From Amycolatopsis oliviviridis (GTDB lineage: Bacteria > Actinomycetota > Actinomycetes > Mycobacteriales > Pseudonocardiaceae): DNA of 64,000 nt. The translations under genes and the position numbers were made by a program. Of the stretch, positions 22,096 to 29,603 are shown piece by piece; within the stretch, counting starts at the first letter, position 1, and each line of letters opens with the position of its first letter. The stretch spans positions 124,001 to 188,000 of the forward strand of contig NZ_BNAY01000004.1 in the NCBI RefSeq assembly GCF_014654365.1, given 5' to 3'. A model generated the notes under the pieces. It made no database searches, was not told the origin of the DNA, and saw nothing but the letters and a program-made list of their open reading frames with translations.

Positions 22096-24171
22096 ATGGG
22101 GACGATGAACGAAGAGGAAGCCGTCAGCCGCGTCGAGGAGTGGCTGACGGACAGGGGCGGGGAGGGGACCGGCGCGCTGCGGGTCCGCCGCGAGTACGTC
22201 GTGCGCGCGACCGACGGCTGGAACGTCACCTACAACACCGTCGGCTGGCTCGACGGGACCGATCCGGGCGCGGGCCTGTTCCCCAGCCCGGTCGCGTTCG
22301 TCCCGGACGACGGCGGCGAGATCCGGCTCGACCTGGAACTGATGGCGGTTTCGGCGGCGGGCGGCGACAGTGCCACCGATGACGCGTTCACCCGCTGGGC
22401 CGAGGTCGCCGACCCCGAGTTCGATCCGGCCGTGGTCCCCGGGATGCCGGTGCCGAAGGCGGCGATCCTGCGCTGGGAGCAGTACACGCTCTACGGCGAG
22501 CCGACCGGCGCGGTCCGCGCGAACCCGGATCACCGGCCCGGGCCGCGGTTCTCCGGCCGTCCGGCGCCGGAAAGCGCGGTCGAGGCGCTGCTCGGCTACC
22601 TCCGCGTCGAGTGGATCACGCCGGAGGAGTTCGTCCACTGGATGCTGGACCTCGATGTCCTGGCCCCGGCGAAGGACGGCCATCTGCAGGTCCGCGACTT
22701 CGGTGACGCGGGCGTGCGGTTCGTCGTCTACACCTCCGAAGCGCAGGTCCCGTCCGAGTACACGCTGTGGCAGCGGATCCAGCCCCGTGTGCTCCTGCGG
22801 CGGGGCAAGGACACCCCCGGCGTCGGCCTGCTGGTCAACCCGGGGCGTCCGGAGACCTTCAACGTCTACCCGGAGACGCTGCGGCAGGTCGCCGACCTCG
22901 ATCTCCCCGCGGGGACCGAACGCCCGGAGTCCATCGGGCATCCCGCGGACTTCGGCCAGGAGTACAAGGACGCGCGCAAGGCACTCCAGGAGGAGTACGG
23001 CCAGGACCTCGGCTCGGCCACCGCGAACCTGGCGAACCTCGCCGATCAGGCCAGGGACAACGGCTGTCCGCTCAGCACCGGCGAGCTCGTCCGCTACAGC
23101 CGCGGCGCGACGCTGGCGTTCAAGCACTCCCGGGCGAAGTACGACGGCCGTCCGCTGCCCGAGCTGCCCGAAGACCTCTTCGCGGCCGGCCTGGTGACGC
23201 ACTTCTACGACGACGGCGAACCGCGTCCGAGCGCCTGGACGTTCGGGAAGTTCTACGACCCGACGATCCCTGTCGGCAGCTTCGCGTACCCGCGGCTTGT
23301 CGGCGCGTACGTCGGCTTCGCGATCGGTGACGCGCTCGGCTCGGGCGCGGATCCCGCCGACGGCCTGCCGCTGGGCGGGCTGACCCGGCAGCTGCTGTTC
23401 CACACCGAGTCGGTGATCCGGGGCCTGGACGCGACCCCGGACAAATCCGAGATCCCGGCGTCGCTGCCCGCGGGCGGACGGCCGGAGGGCTGGGTCGCCA
23501 AGGCGACCGCGGCCGCCGGACCGCCCCCCGCGGAGTTCTCGGCGATGCTGGCGACGGCGCTCGCCGCGACGGTGACCGGTGGGACGCAGGGTCCCGCCGA
23601 CAGCACCTTCTACGCGATGAAGGTGGTCCGTGAGCTGGTCGGTTCCGCGGCGGGCCACGAGGTCGTCCACGGCGCCGAACTGCTGGTGAACGTGTTCCGC
23701 GCGCAGCTGGCCGCCCGGAACGGCCAACCCGCGGTCGCGAACTTCCTCGCGGGCTTCGACGAGTACAGCGGCGAGGTCGGCGACCTGGTCAAGACCGTGC
23801 TCGACCTCAGGAACGACATCGACGGCGACGACGTCGAACAGTTCGACAGCATCGGGGACGGCCGGACGCCGCTTTCGGTTCTCGGCAGGGCGCTGTTCGC
23901 CGCCGCCAAACGCGGGTACGACGCCGAGGCGGCGCTGGCACTGGCCGCCCGCGGCGGCGTGGTGACCGCGGCGCTGACCGGGGCGATGGTCGGGGCGAGG
24001 CTCACCGTGCCCGGCCTGCCGGAGTCCTGGCTCGCCGCGTACTCCGACCTCGGTGCCGTCGACGCCATGGCGGGCGACGCCTATTACTACTTCAACCGGT
24101 TCGGCCTGACCCGCGAACCCGAGGAGCTGCGGCGCTGGGACGCGAACCGGTACCCACGAGGAGAACAGTAG
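22096..24171 (+). CDS. Second, more degenerate ADP-ribosylglycohydrolase fusion
   Basis: This encodes 691 residues from ATG 22096; an in-frame ATG at 22105 is also possible. It is a paralog of the previous gene with the same order. The first domain has ATDGWNVTYNTVGWLDGTD. The SseB-like stretch has WMLDLDVLAPA, RFVVYTSEAQVPSEYTLW and GLLVNPGRPETF. From about residue 400 it is ADP-ribosylglycohydrolase-like (RLVGAYVGFAIGDALGSGAD). The metal site is gone: GGLTRQ (from about 428) stands where DDTQ belongs and ARGGVVTAALTG where NHxGDSDSTG belongs, and about 100 residues of the domain are missing relative to its sisters. It is probably a binding or structural protein now. A 63-base gap containing a small CTGCC/GGCAG hairpin precedes it. 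Confidence 0.65.
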   Translation: MGTMNEEEAVSRVEEWLTDRGGEGTGALRVRREYVVRATDGWNVTYNTVGWLDGTDPGAGLFPSPVAFVPDDGGEIRLDLELMAVSAAGGDSATDDAFTRWAEVADPEFDPAVVPGMPVPKAAILRWEQYTLYGEPTGAVRANPDHRPGPRFSGRPAPESAVEALLGYLRVEWITPEEFVHWMLDLDVLAPAKDGHLQVRDFGDAGVRFVVYTSEAQVPSEYTLWQRIQPRVLLRRGKDTPGVGLLVNPGRPETFNVYPETLRQVADLDLPAGTERPESIGHPADFGQEYKDARKALQEEYGQDLGSATANLANLADQARDNGCPLSTGELVRYSRGATLAFKHSRAKYDGRPLPELPEDLFAAGLVTHFYDDGEPRPSAWTFGKFYDPTIPVGSFAYPRLVGAYVGFAIGDALGSGADPADGLPLGGLTRQLLFHTESVIRGLDATPDKSEIPASLPAGGRPEGWVAKATAAAGPPPAEFSAMLATALAATVTGGTQGPADSTFYAMKVVRELVGSAAGHEVVHGAELLVNVFRAQLAARNGQPAVANFLAGFDEYSGEVGDLVKTVLDLRNDIDGDDVEQFDSIGDGRTPLSVLGRALFAAAKRGYDAEAALALAARGGVVTAALTGAMVGARLTVPGLPESWLAAYSDLGAVDAMAGDAYYYFNRFGLTREPEELRRWDANRYPRGEQ

Positions 24172-24175
24172 AGAA

Positions 24176-25264
24176 ATGCGCGAGTGGCTTCAGGAACCGG
24201 CGACCAGGTCGCGGCTGCGCGGCAGCCTGTACGCCGGGGCGATCGGCGACGCGCTCGGCGCGAAGACCGAGTTCGACTCGATCGACCGGATCCGCGAGAT
24301 CGCCGGGCCCGCCGGGATCACCGACCTCATCCCCGCGTACGGCGGGATCGGGCGGATCACCGACGACACCCAGATGACGCTGTTCACCCTGGAAGGCCTG
24401 ATCAGGGCCCACCACGGCACCGTCCCCGTCGAGCAGTCGCTCCAGCTGGCCTACCAGCGCTGGCTGCACACCCAGGGCGTCTCGTGGGAGCGGGCACGCG
24501 GCCCGGAGAACACGAGCACGGAACCCGACGGCTGGCTGATCACGAACCGTGAGCTCTTCAGCCGTCGCGCGCCCGGCCTGACCTGCTTCAGCGAGCTGGA
24601 GGCGTACGGCAAGACCGGCGTGCGCGCCGGCCTGGACAAGCCGGTGAACAACTCGAAGGGCTGCGGCGGGATCATGCGCGCGGCGCCGGTCGCGCTGTGG
24701 TCGGACGACCTCGCCGAGGTGTTCCGGCTCGGCGCCGAGAGCGCGGCGCTGACCCACGGTCACCCGAGCGGTTATCTCTCGTCGGGCGCGTTCGCGGTGA
24801 TCGTGCGCGAACTGCTGACCGGGAAACCGCTGCTCGACGCCGTCGCGACCGCTCGTGCCGAACTGGAGCGATACCAGGGGCACGAGGAGCAGAGCGTCGC
24901 GCTGGACCAGGCGCTCGCGCTGGCCGAGAAAGGGACGCCGACGCCGGAGAGGCTGGAGACGCTCGGCCAGGGGAACGTCGGCGAAACCGCGCTCTCCATG
25001 TCGGTTTACGTCGCACTGGCCACCAGCGACCCGAACACCGCGCTGCTCGCCTCGGTGAACCACAGCGGCGACAGCGACTCGACGGGTTCGGTCTGCGGAA
25101 ACCTCGTCGGCGCGATGTACGGGGAAGAAGAGCTCAACACGGACTGGCTGGCGAAGCTGGAACTGGCCGAGGTCATCGGTTGGCTGGCGGACGACGCGCT
25201 CGCGGAGTTCGGCGGGAACGCCCCGGGTGACGACCGGTGGTACACCCGCTATCCGGCCCACTAG
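24176..25264 (+). CDS. ADP-ribosylglycohydrolase, catalytic residues intact
   Basis: This encodes 362 residues from ATG with GAGGAGAA 9 bases upstream. It is the complete DraG/ADPRH fold: GSLYAGAIGDALGAKTEF near 17-33, ITDDTQMTL (DDTQ 63-66), KGCGGIMRAAP, LTHGHPSGYLSSGAFA, and NHSGDSDSTGSVCGNLVGAMYG with Asp299 and Asp301. These aspartates bind the two metal ions that cleave ADP-ribose from modified protein or nucleic acid, so this copy should be active. It follows two decayed paralogs by only 4 bases and sits 6 kb downstream of the toxin with two ART domains. Reversal of the toxin's modification is the obvious immunity role (inference). It is cytosolic. Confidence 0.9.
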   Translation: MREWLQEPATRSRLRGSLYAGAIGDALGAKTEFDSIDRIREIAGPAGITDLIPAYGGIGRITDDTQMTLFTLEGLIRAHHGTVPVEQSLQLAYQRWLHTQGVSWERARGPENTSTEPDGWLITNRELFSRRAPGLTCFSELEAYGKTGVRAGLDKPVNNSKGCGGIMRAAPVALWSDDLAEVFRLGAESAALTHGHPSGYLSSGAFAVIVRELLTGKPLLDAVATARAELERYQGHEEQSVALDQALALAEKGTPTPERLETLGQGNVGETALSMSVYVALATSDPNTALLASVNHSGDSDSTGSVCGNLVGAMYGEEELNTDWLAKLELAEVIGWLADDALAEFGGNAPGDDRWYTRYPAH

Positions 25265-25304
25265 ATTGACCTCCGGTTTGGGGATCTCGGGGAGGGGACA
25301 CAGA

Positions 25305-27230
25305 GTGCGTTACCGGGTTCAAGCGGCGGAGCGGCCGGATGGCCTGTACGCCGTATGGGGGGACACCGTCTTCGCGGCCCAGCGGTCGACCGAGGACGGC
25401 ACGTTGCTGCTCATCGCGCCGCCGGGGGAAGCGGCGCCCGAGGGCTTCGACCGCGACTGGAACGGGCGGCCCGCCCGTGTGGTGCTGAACGGCGAGGTCG
25501 GCGTGACCTTCAGCCTCCAGTCGTACGGCCGGTTCGACGACGAGCACTTCCAGATCGCGCCGCAGACCGGCGGCGGCGACCTGACCTTGCGCTGGGCGGG
25601 CGAGGACGCGGCCCGCGCGGCCGAACTGGGCCTCACGGACTTCTCGACCACGGCCTCGCCTTCGGCGCTGACGGCGTTGTGGCAGACCAGGCACGACTTC
25701 GTCGAGTCGCCGGAGGCCCGGCCCGAGATCGGCACGGGCGACCAGCCGCCGCTGCTGCGCGCCATCGGGCGGACGCTGCTGCGGGTGCTGCCGCCGGGCT
25801 GGCAGCGGGTCGGCGCCCAGTTCCGGCAGGTCGGGGACTACTCGGAGCTGGAGGTCCGCTCGGTCGGCGACGAGGGCAACGGCCCGGTGTCGGTGTCCCT
25901 CGCGGCCCCGCCGGAGCTCGGCTCGCTGTTCGCGCGGCTGCGCGCGGCGATGCACCAGCCCGAGACCGGCACCTGGTTCCAGGGCACCTTCACGCTGGAC
26001 TCGGAATCGCATTTCGACTTCGACTTCGACGCCGACCAGGAACCGAATTGGCGGATCGCGCCGAACGAGGGCGGGAAACCGTCTCCGCGCGCGTACGCGA
26101 CCGAGCTCGCGATCTTCCCGCGCGACAAGAAGCACGTCCCGGCGTGGCTCTCGGCCAAGGCCGGTCTGCCGCTGGACGTCGAGTTCCGGCACGCGAAGGT
26201 CGCCGACGCGCACAACGAGGGCGAACGACCGGTCGTCAACCGGCCGCCGGTGCCGCCGGACCTGATGCGCGGCGTCCTGGACTATCTCTTCCGCTCGCCG
26301 GTGGCGCTGTCCCGGCCGGGTCCGCAGCCCGACATCTTCACCCCGAACGGCCCGCCGGACGTACCGAACGCCTTCCACACCGACGGCGTCTGGATCTGGC
26401 CCGCGGCCGTCCCGCACTACCTGCGGAAGTACGGGGTGCCGCCGGAACCGGACCTGGTCGAGCACATCCGGGCCGCCGGGTTCCGGCCGCCGCTGGTCGG
26501 CGAGCTGGTGCGGGCGACCGCCGAGGCGGAGATCGTCGGCAAGCCGCGGCCGCCGCAGACCGCCGCGGACCTGCCGGACGAAAGCGTCCGCTCCCGCGTC
26601 GAACGCGACGGCGAACCGGTCCGCGACATCCGGGCCGCCGAGGTGCTGGAGGTCCTGTACCAGCGGCTGGCCGAGCACGGGGTCGCGCCGACGGCCTACC
26701 GGATCGGCGCGAACGCGGTCCCGGAGCCGGGTCTCTGGACGTTGCGCCGCGCCGAGAACGGCTGGGAGGTCTCGCGGCCGCCGACGGACGAGCCGGTGGC
26801 GTTCGCTAAAATCGAGGAGGCTGCGCGGTTCTTCCTCGGCACCTTGCTGCTGTACCCGGCGCGGGCCGCGGTGGGCGCGAGCGAGGAGGCCGACAACCCG
26901 GCCGACTGGCCGATCCTGCCGCTGCGGGGCGAGCCGCCGCTGAACTTCTTCCGCCGCAAGCGGATCGTCGTCCTGCCGGCGGGCACCACGGTACAGCGGT
27001 TCGGGAACGAGACCGGCAACCTCGTGCACGCCGAAACGGCACGGTTCGCCGAGACGTCACTGGCCGCGGACCGCGAACGGGAGCGCCGCCTTTACCGCGT
27101 CCTGCGGCCGCTGCGCGTGGTCACCGGCGTCACCACGCCGTGGAATGGGACGCCGGGCGGGGCCGTGGCCTACGTGCTGCCCCGGCCGCTCGCCCAGCAT
27201 CTCGAAGCCGGCGCGCTGTCCCGCGTTTAG
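25305..27230 (+). CDS. Second YezG/DUF600-like plus TNT-like protein with an extra N-terminal domain
   Basis: This encodes 641 residues from GTG at 25305, preceded by GGAGGGG; longer in-frame starts lack a ribosome site. It is a paralog of the protein at 18307 with about 150 extra residues at the N terminus (RYRVQAAERPDGLYAVWGDTVFAAQ), a beta-rich domain I do not recognise. The shared parts follow: TGTWFQGTFTLDSESHFDFD, FHTDGVWIWPAAVPHYLRKYG and the C-terminal TNT-like domain. That domain keeps QRFGNETGNLVHAE (R565), YRVLRPLRV and WNGTPGGAVAYVLPRPL. The Gln of TNT is again Ala (622). Two paralogs sharing the same substitution suggests a selected change, perhaps a ligand-binding or altered-chemistry domain. 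It is the last gene of the cluster, followed by a long hairpin. Confidence 0.7.
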   Translation: MRYRVQAAERPDGLYAVWGDTVFAAQRSTEDGTLLLIAPPGEAAPEGFDRDWNGRPARVVLNGEVGVTFSLQSYGRFDDEHFQIAPQTGGGDLTLRWAGEDAARAAELGLTDFSTTASPSALTALWQTRHDFVESPEARPEIGTGDQPPLLRAIGRTLLRVLPPGWQRVGAQFRQVGDYSELEVRSVGDEGNGPVSVSLAAPPELGSLFARLRAAMHQPETGTWFQGTFTLDSESHFDFDFDADQEPNWRIAPNEGGKPSPRAYATELAIFPRDKKHVPAWLSAKAGLPLDVEFRHAKVADAHNEGERPVVNRPPVPPDLMRGVLDYLFRSPVALSRPGPQPDIFTPNGPPDVPNAFHTDGVWIWPAAVPHYLRKYGVPPEPDLVEHIRAAGFRPPLVGELVRATAEAEIVGKPRPPQTAADLPDESVRSRVERDGEPVRDIRAAEVLEVLYQRLAEHGVAPTAYRIGANAVPEPGLWTLRRAENGWEVSRPPTDEPVAFAKIEEAARFFLGTLLLYPARAAVGASEEADNPADWPILPLRGEPPLNFFRRKRIVVLPAGTTVQRFGNETGNLVHAETARFAETSLAADRERERRLYRVLRPLRVVTGVTTPWNGTPGGAVAYVLPRPLAQHLEAGALSRV

Positions 27231-27235
27231 TGCCC

Positions 27236-27295
27236 CGTTTAGTCCTCTGAATGCGGTAGTTGCGTGTGCAAGGACCGCATTCAGAGGACGAAACG
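27236..27295. repeat. Long inverted repeat at the end of the toxin cluster
   Basis: Arms 27236-27257 and 27274-27295 are 22 bases with one mismatch. The 16-base loop contains a nested TTGC-GTGT-GCAA hairpin. It lies between the cluster and the convergent methyltransferase gene, so it can terminate both. It has no T run and could also be a REP-like element. Confidence 0.75.
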
Positions 27296-27310
27296 CGGTA
27301 GTGGCCAAAC

Positions 27311-28162
27311 TCAGGAAGCGGTGATGAGCACCGCGGGAGACCACCAGTAGTCCGCCAGCGGCTCGATCCGGATGCCGGTGAAGCCCGCTTCCTTCAGTTG
27401 CGAGGCCCAGTCGGTGGCGGGCTGCTCCCAGTTCGTCCGGCCCGCCCCCGGTTCGACCAGGCCCAGCAGGATCGGCAGCAGGAACCCCTGCGCCACCAGC
27501 GACGCCTCCTTGCCGTACTCCGAGATCCCGCGTTCGTAGCGCGTGACCAGGGAGATCAGGTACTCGTCGGAGTCTTCGTCGTACTCGGGCACGTCGAATT
27601 CGGCGAGCACCAGGCACGACGTACGGGGCCGGAGCGCCCGCAGGACCTCGGTGCGCTCGGCGGTCGGGATCGACTGGAGCGCGAAGGTCGACTGCGTCAG
27701 CTGCCACTGCCTGTCGTCCTCGCGGGCGAGGAACTCCTGCGCGGTGGCGTCCCAGGTGTGGAGGCCGTGGGTGCCGTCGAGGTGTTTGCGGGTTTCGGCG
27801 AGCAGCGCGCTCGACGGCTCGACCAGGTCGATCCGGCCCGGTTGCCGATCCGCCTGTTCGAGGGCGGGGACGACGGCGAGCCCGTCGCCGCAGCCGAGGT
27901 CGAGCAGCGAACCGACGCTGCCGTAGCGGCGCGCGAGCATGGCGCTGAGCTGCCGATAGAGCTTGACGTTCCCGCCGCCGCGGATGAACGCGGTGAACGC
28001 GGCGGGCTGGTCGTAGACACCTCCTCCGCCGCCTTCGGTCAGGTACCGGTGCAGTTCGAGGCCGAGCGTGGATCCGGCACGTTCGGCGAGGTCCGCTGCC
28101 TTGGCCTGGTCACCCTCGCGGTACGCGATGAGCGCTTTGACCAGGACGTCCGTTTTCTTCAT
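27311..28162 (-). CDS. SAM-dependent methyltransferase
   Basis: This encodes 283 residues from the ATG at 28162, where MKKTDVLVKALIAYREG begins after a GGAGAA-like site. Residues about 100-115 carry the class I motif I (SLLDLGCGDGLAVVPAL) and IDLVEPSSALLAETRKHL is motif II. Later blocks (QLTQSTFALQSIPTAERTEVLRALRP, LVLAEFDVPEY) fit a SAM-binding Rossmann fold. The substrate is unknown. The first 90 residues are a helical extension (DQAKAADLAERAGSTLGLELHRYL) that may bind the substrate. The gene is downstream of the histidine kinase gene by 16 bases on the same strand, so the two may be cotranscribed. Confidence 0.8.
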   Translation of the reverse strand: MKKTDVLVKALIAYREGDQAKAADLAERAGSTLGLELHRYLTEGGGGGVYDQPAAFTAFIRGGGNVKLYRQLSAMLARRYGSVGSLLDLGCGDGLAVVPALEQADRQPGRIDLVEPSSALLAETRKHLDGTHGLHTWDATAQEFLAREDDRQWQLTQSTFALQSIPTAERTEVLRALRPRTSCLVLAEFDVPEYDEDSDEYLISLVTRYERGISEYGKEASLVAQGFLLPILLGLVEPGAGRTNWEQPATDWASQLKEAGFTGIRIEPLADYWWSPAVLITAS

Positions 28163-28178
28163 GTTCTCCTGTTTACCG

Positions 28179-29486
28179 TCAGAACGGCACCCAGAGGGTG
28201 ACTCTGGTGCCATTGCCCGGAGCCGACTCCACCCTGGCCGTCCCGCCGACCTCGTTCAGCCGGGCGGTGATGGACTCGCTGATCCCGAAACCGGCGGGCC
28301 GGGAGTCGAGGCTGAACCCGGCGCCGTGGTCGCGGGTGATCACCGCGACGCCGCCTTCCTGCTCCTCGACGCGCACGACGACCTTGTCCGTCCCGGCGTG
28401 CTTGAGCGTGTTGCGCAGGGACTCGCGGACGGCGTCGCGGATCGCGATCTGCCGGACCTCCGAGAGCGTGTCGTCGTCGAGTTCGGCGATCACGAGCTGG
28501 GCGCGCAGCCCGTCGCGCGCCATCTCCGCCGCGAGCGACGCGAGCTTCTCGCCCAGCGGCCGCGATCCGGCCTCCGACCGTTCCGAAGCCTCGTTCTCGA
28601 TCGTCTGCCGCAGTTCCATCGACTGCGCTCGCGCCAGCCGCTGCACCTCGGCGAGCCGTTCGGCCGGGTCGCCGTGGTTGGCCAGCGCGATCGCTTCGAG
28701 GGTCTGCAGCACGGAGTCGTGCAGGATCCGGTGCTGGCGGGCGCGTTCGGCGATCCGGCCGTTGCGGATGCCGTACGCGAGGGCGAGCCGGGTGCCGAGC
28801 CCGATCAGGACGAGGGCGCCGCTCGCGGTGAAGAGGACGCCGAGCATCGACGGGAAGGTGGCCAGCGCGTCGCCGGGCGCGGCGTGCCCGGTGGCGAACA
28901 GCGACGCGAGCATCCGCACCGGGAAGCTGACGACGGCCAGCGCCACGGCGGCGGGCATCCCCAGCGCCAGTGCCAGCAGCGCGACCTCGCCGAGCAGGTG
29001 CTTGCCAGGCACCGCCATCGCCTCGGTGAACACCGAGGCGGGCACGAGCGCGCCGACGGCCAAGGGCGCGAGCAGCGTGAACGCGAGATCGAGGGCCAGC
29101 AGCCGGACGGCGTGCTGCGGGCGGAACGGCGCCGAACGCAGCATCCACCGGATCCCGTACAGCGAAAGCGCGAACGAGCCGAGGGCCACCAGCCCGACCG
29201 GGCCGATCCCGATCATGCCGTGCGTGGAGACGTAACCGGCGAACGTGGCAGGCACCGCGAAGAGCCGGTAGACCAGCGGGACGAGGGCGACGTAGCGGGC
29301 GGCCCTGAGCAGCAGGTTGTCGCGATAGGCCGTGTCGACGGGACCGTTCATCTGCTGGATCCGCCGCAGCGCCCGCATCGGTGTCGGATCGCCGACCTCG
29401 TCGGACAGCTCGCTCGTCGCCGTGGCCAGTGCGGGCGCGCCACGACGCAGCAGCGTCACCAGAAAACTGGACGGCCGCTTCGCCAT
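28179..29486 (-). CDS. Membrane sensor histidine kinase of the NarL/LiaS type, orphan
   Basis: This encodes 435 residues from the ATG at 29486, which has GGGGAAA upstream. About 50-250 holds five or six hydrophobic helices (ALVPLVYRLFAVPATFAGYV, IGIGPVGLVALGSFALSLYG, LLALDLAFTLLAPLAVGALV and others), a multi-pass sensor. Next comes the dimer/phosphoacceptor block QHRILHDSVLQTLEAIALA with His at the first H-D pair, as in HisKA_3 kinases. The ATPase domain has RDAVRESLRNTLKHAGTDKVVV (N box) and DHGAGFSLDSRPAGFGISESITARL (G boxes). No response regulator gene is adjacent; downstream is a methyltransferase. What it senses is unknown. Confidence 0.85.
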   Translation of the reverse strand: MAKRPSSFLVTLLRRGAPALATATSELSDEVGDPTPMRALRRIQQMNGPVDTAYRDNLLLRAARYVALVPLVYRLFAVPATFAGYVSTHGMIGIGPVGLVALGSFALSLYGIRWMLRSAPFRPQHAVRLLALDLAFTLLAPLAVGALVPASVFTEAMAVPGKHLLGEVALLALALGMPAAVALAVVSFPVRMLASLFATGHAAPGDALATFPSMLGVLFTASGALVLIGLGTRLALAYGIRNGRIAERARQHRILHDSVLQTLEAIALANHGDPAERLAEVQRLARAQSMELRQTIENEASERSEAGSRPLGEKLASLAAEMARDGLRAQLVIAELDDDTLSEVRQIAIRDAVRESLRNTLKHAGTDKVVVRVEEQEGGVAVITRDHGAGFSLDSRPAGFGISESITARLNEVGGTARVESAPGNGTRVTLWVPF

Positions 29487-29603
29487 GGAATTTCCCCCTG
29501 CCCGGAGCACCGGCAGGAGTATCTCGGGTTACGCCGTATGGATCCAGAGACCAACGGGGTTTATCTCAGCTGATGACCGGAAATCCGTGACGAAACGGGC
29601 CCG

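Noticed and set aside
19366..23727. 1453-residue minus-strand open frame
   Set aside because: It is antisense to the TNT-like and ADPRH genes, with composition typical of a shadow frame and no domains.
9304..27230. Secondary metabolite gene cluster
   Set aside because: No synthase, ligase or tailoring enzymes are present; the genes are toxin, immunity and secretion types.
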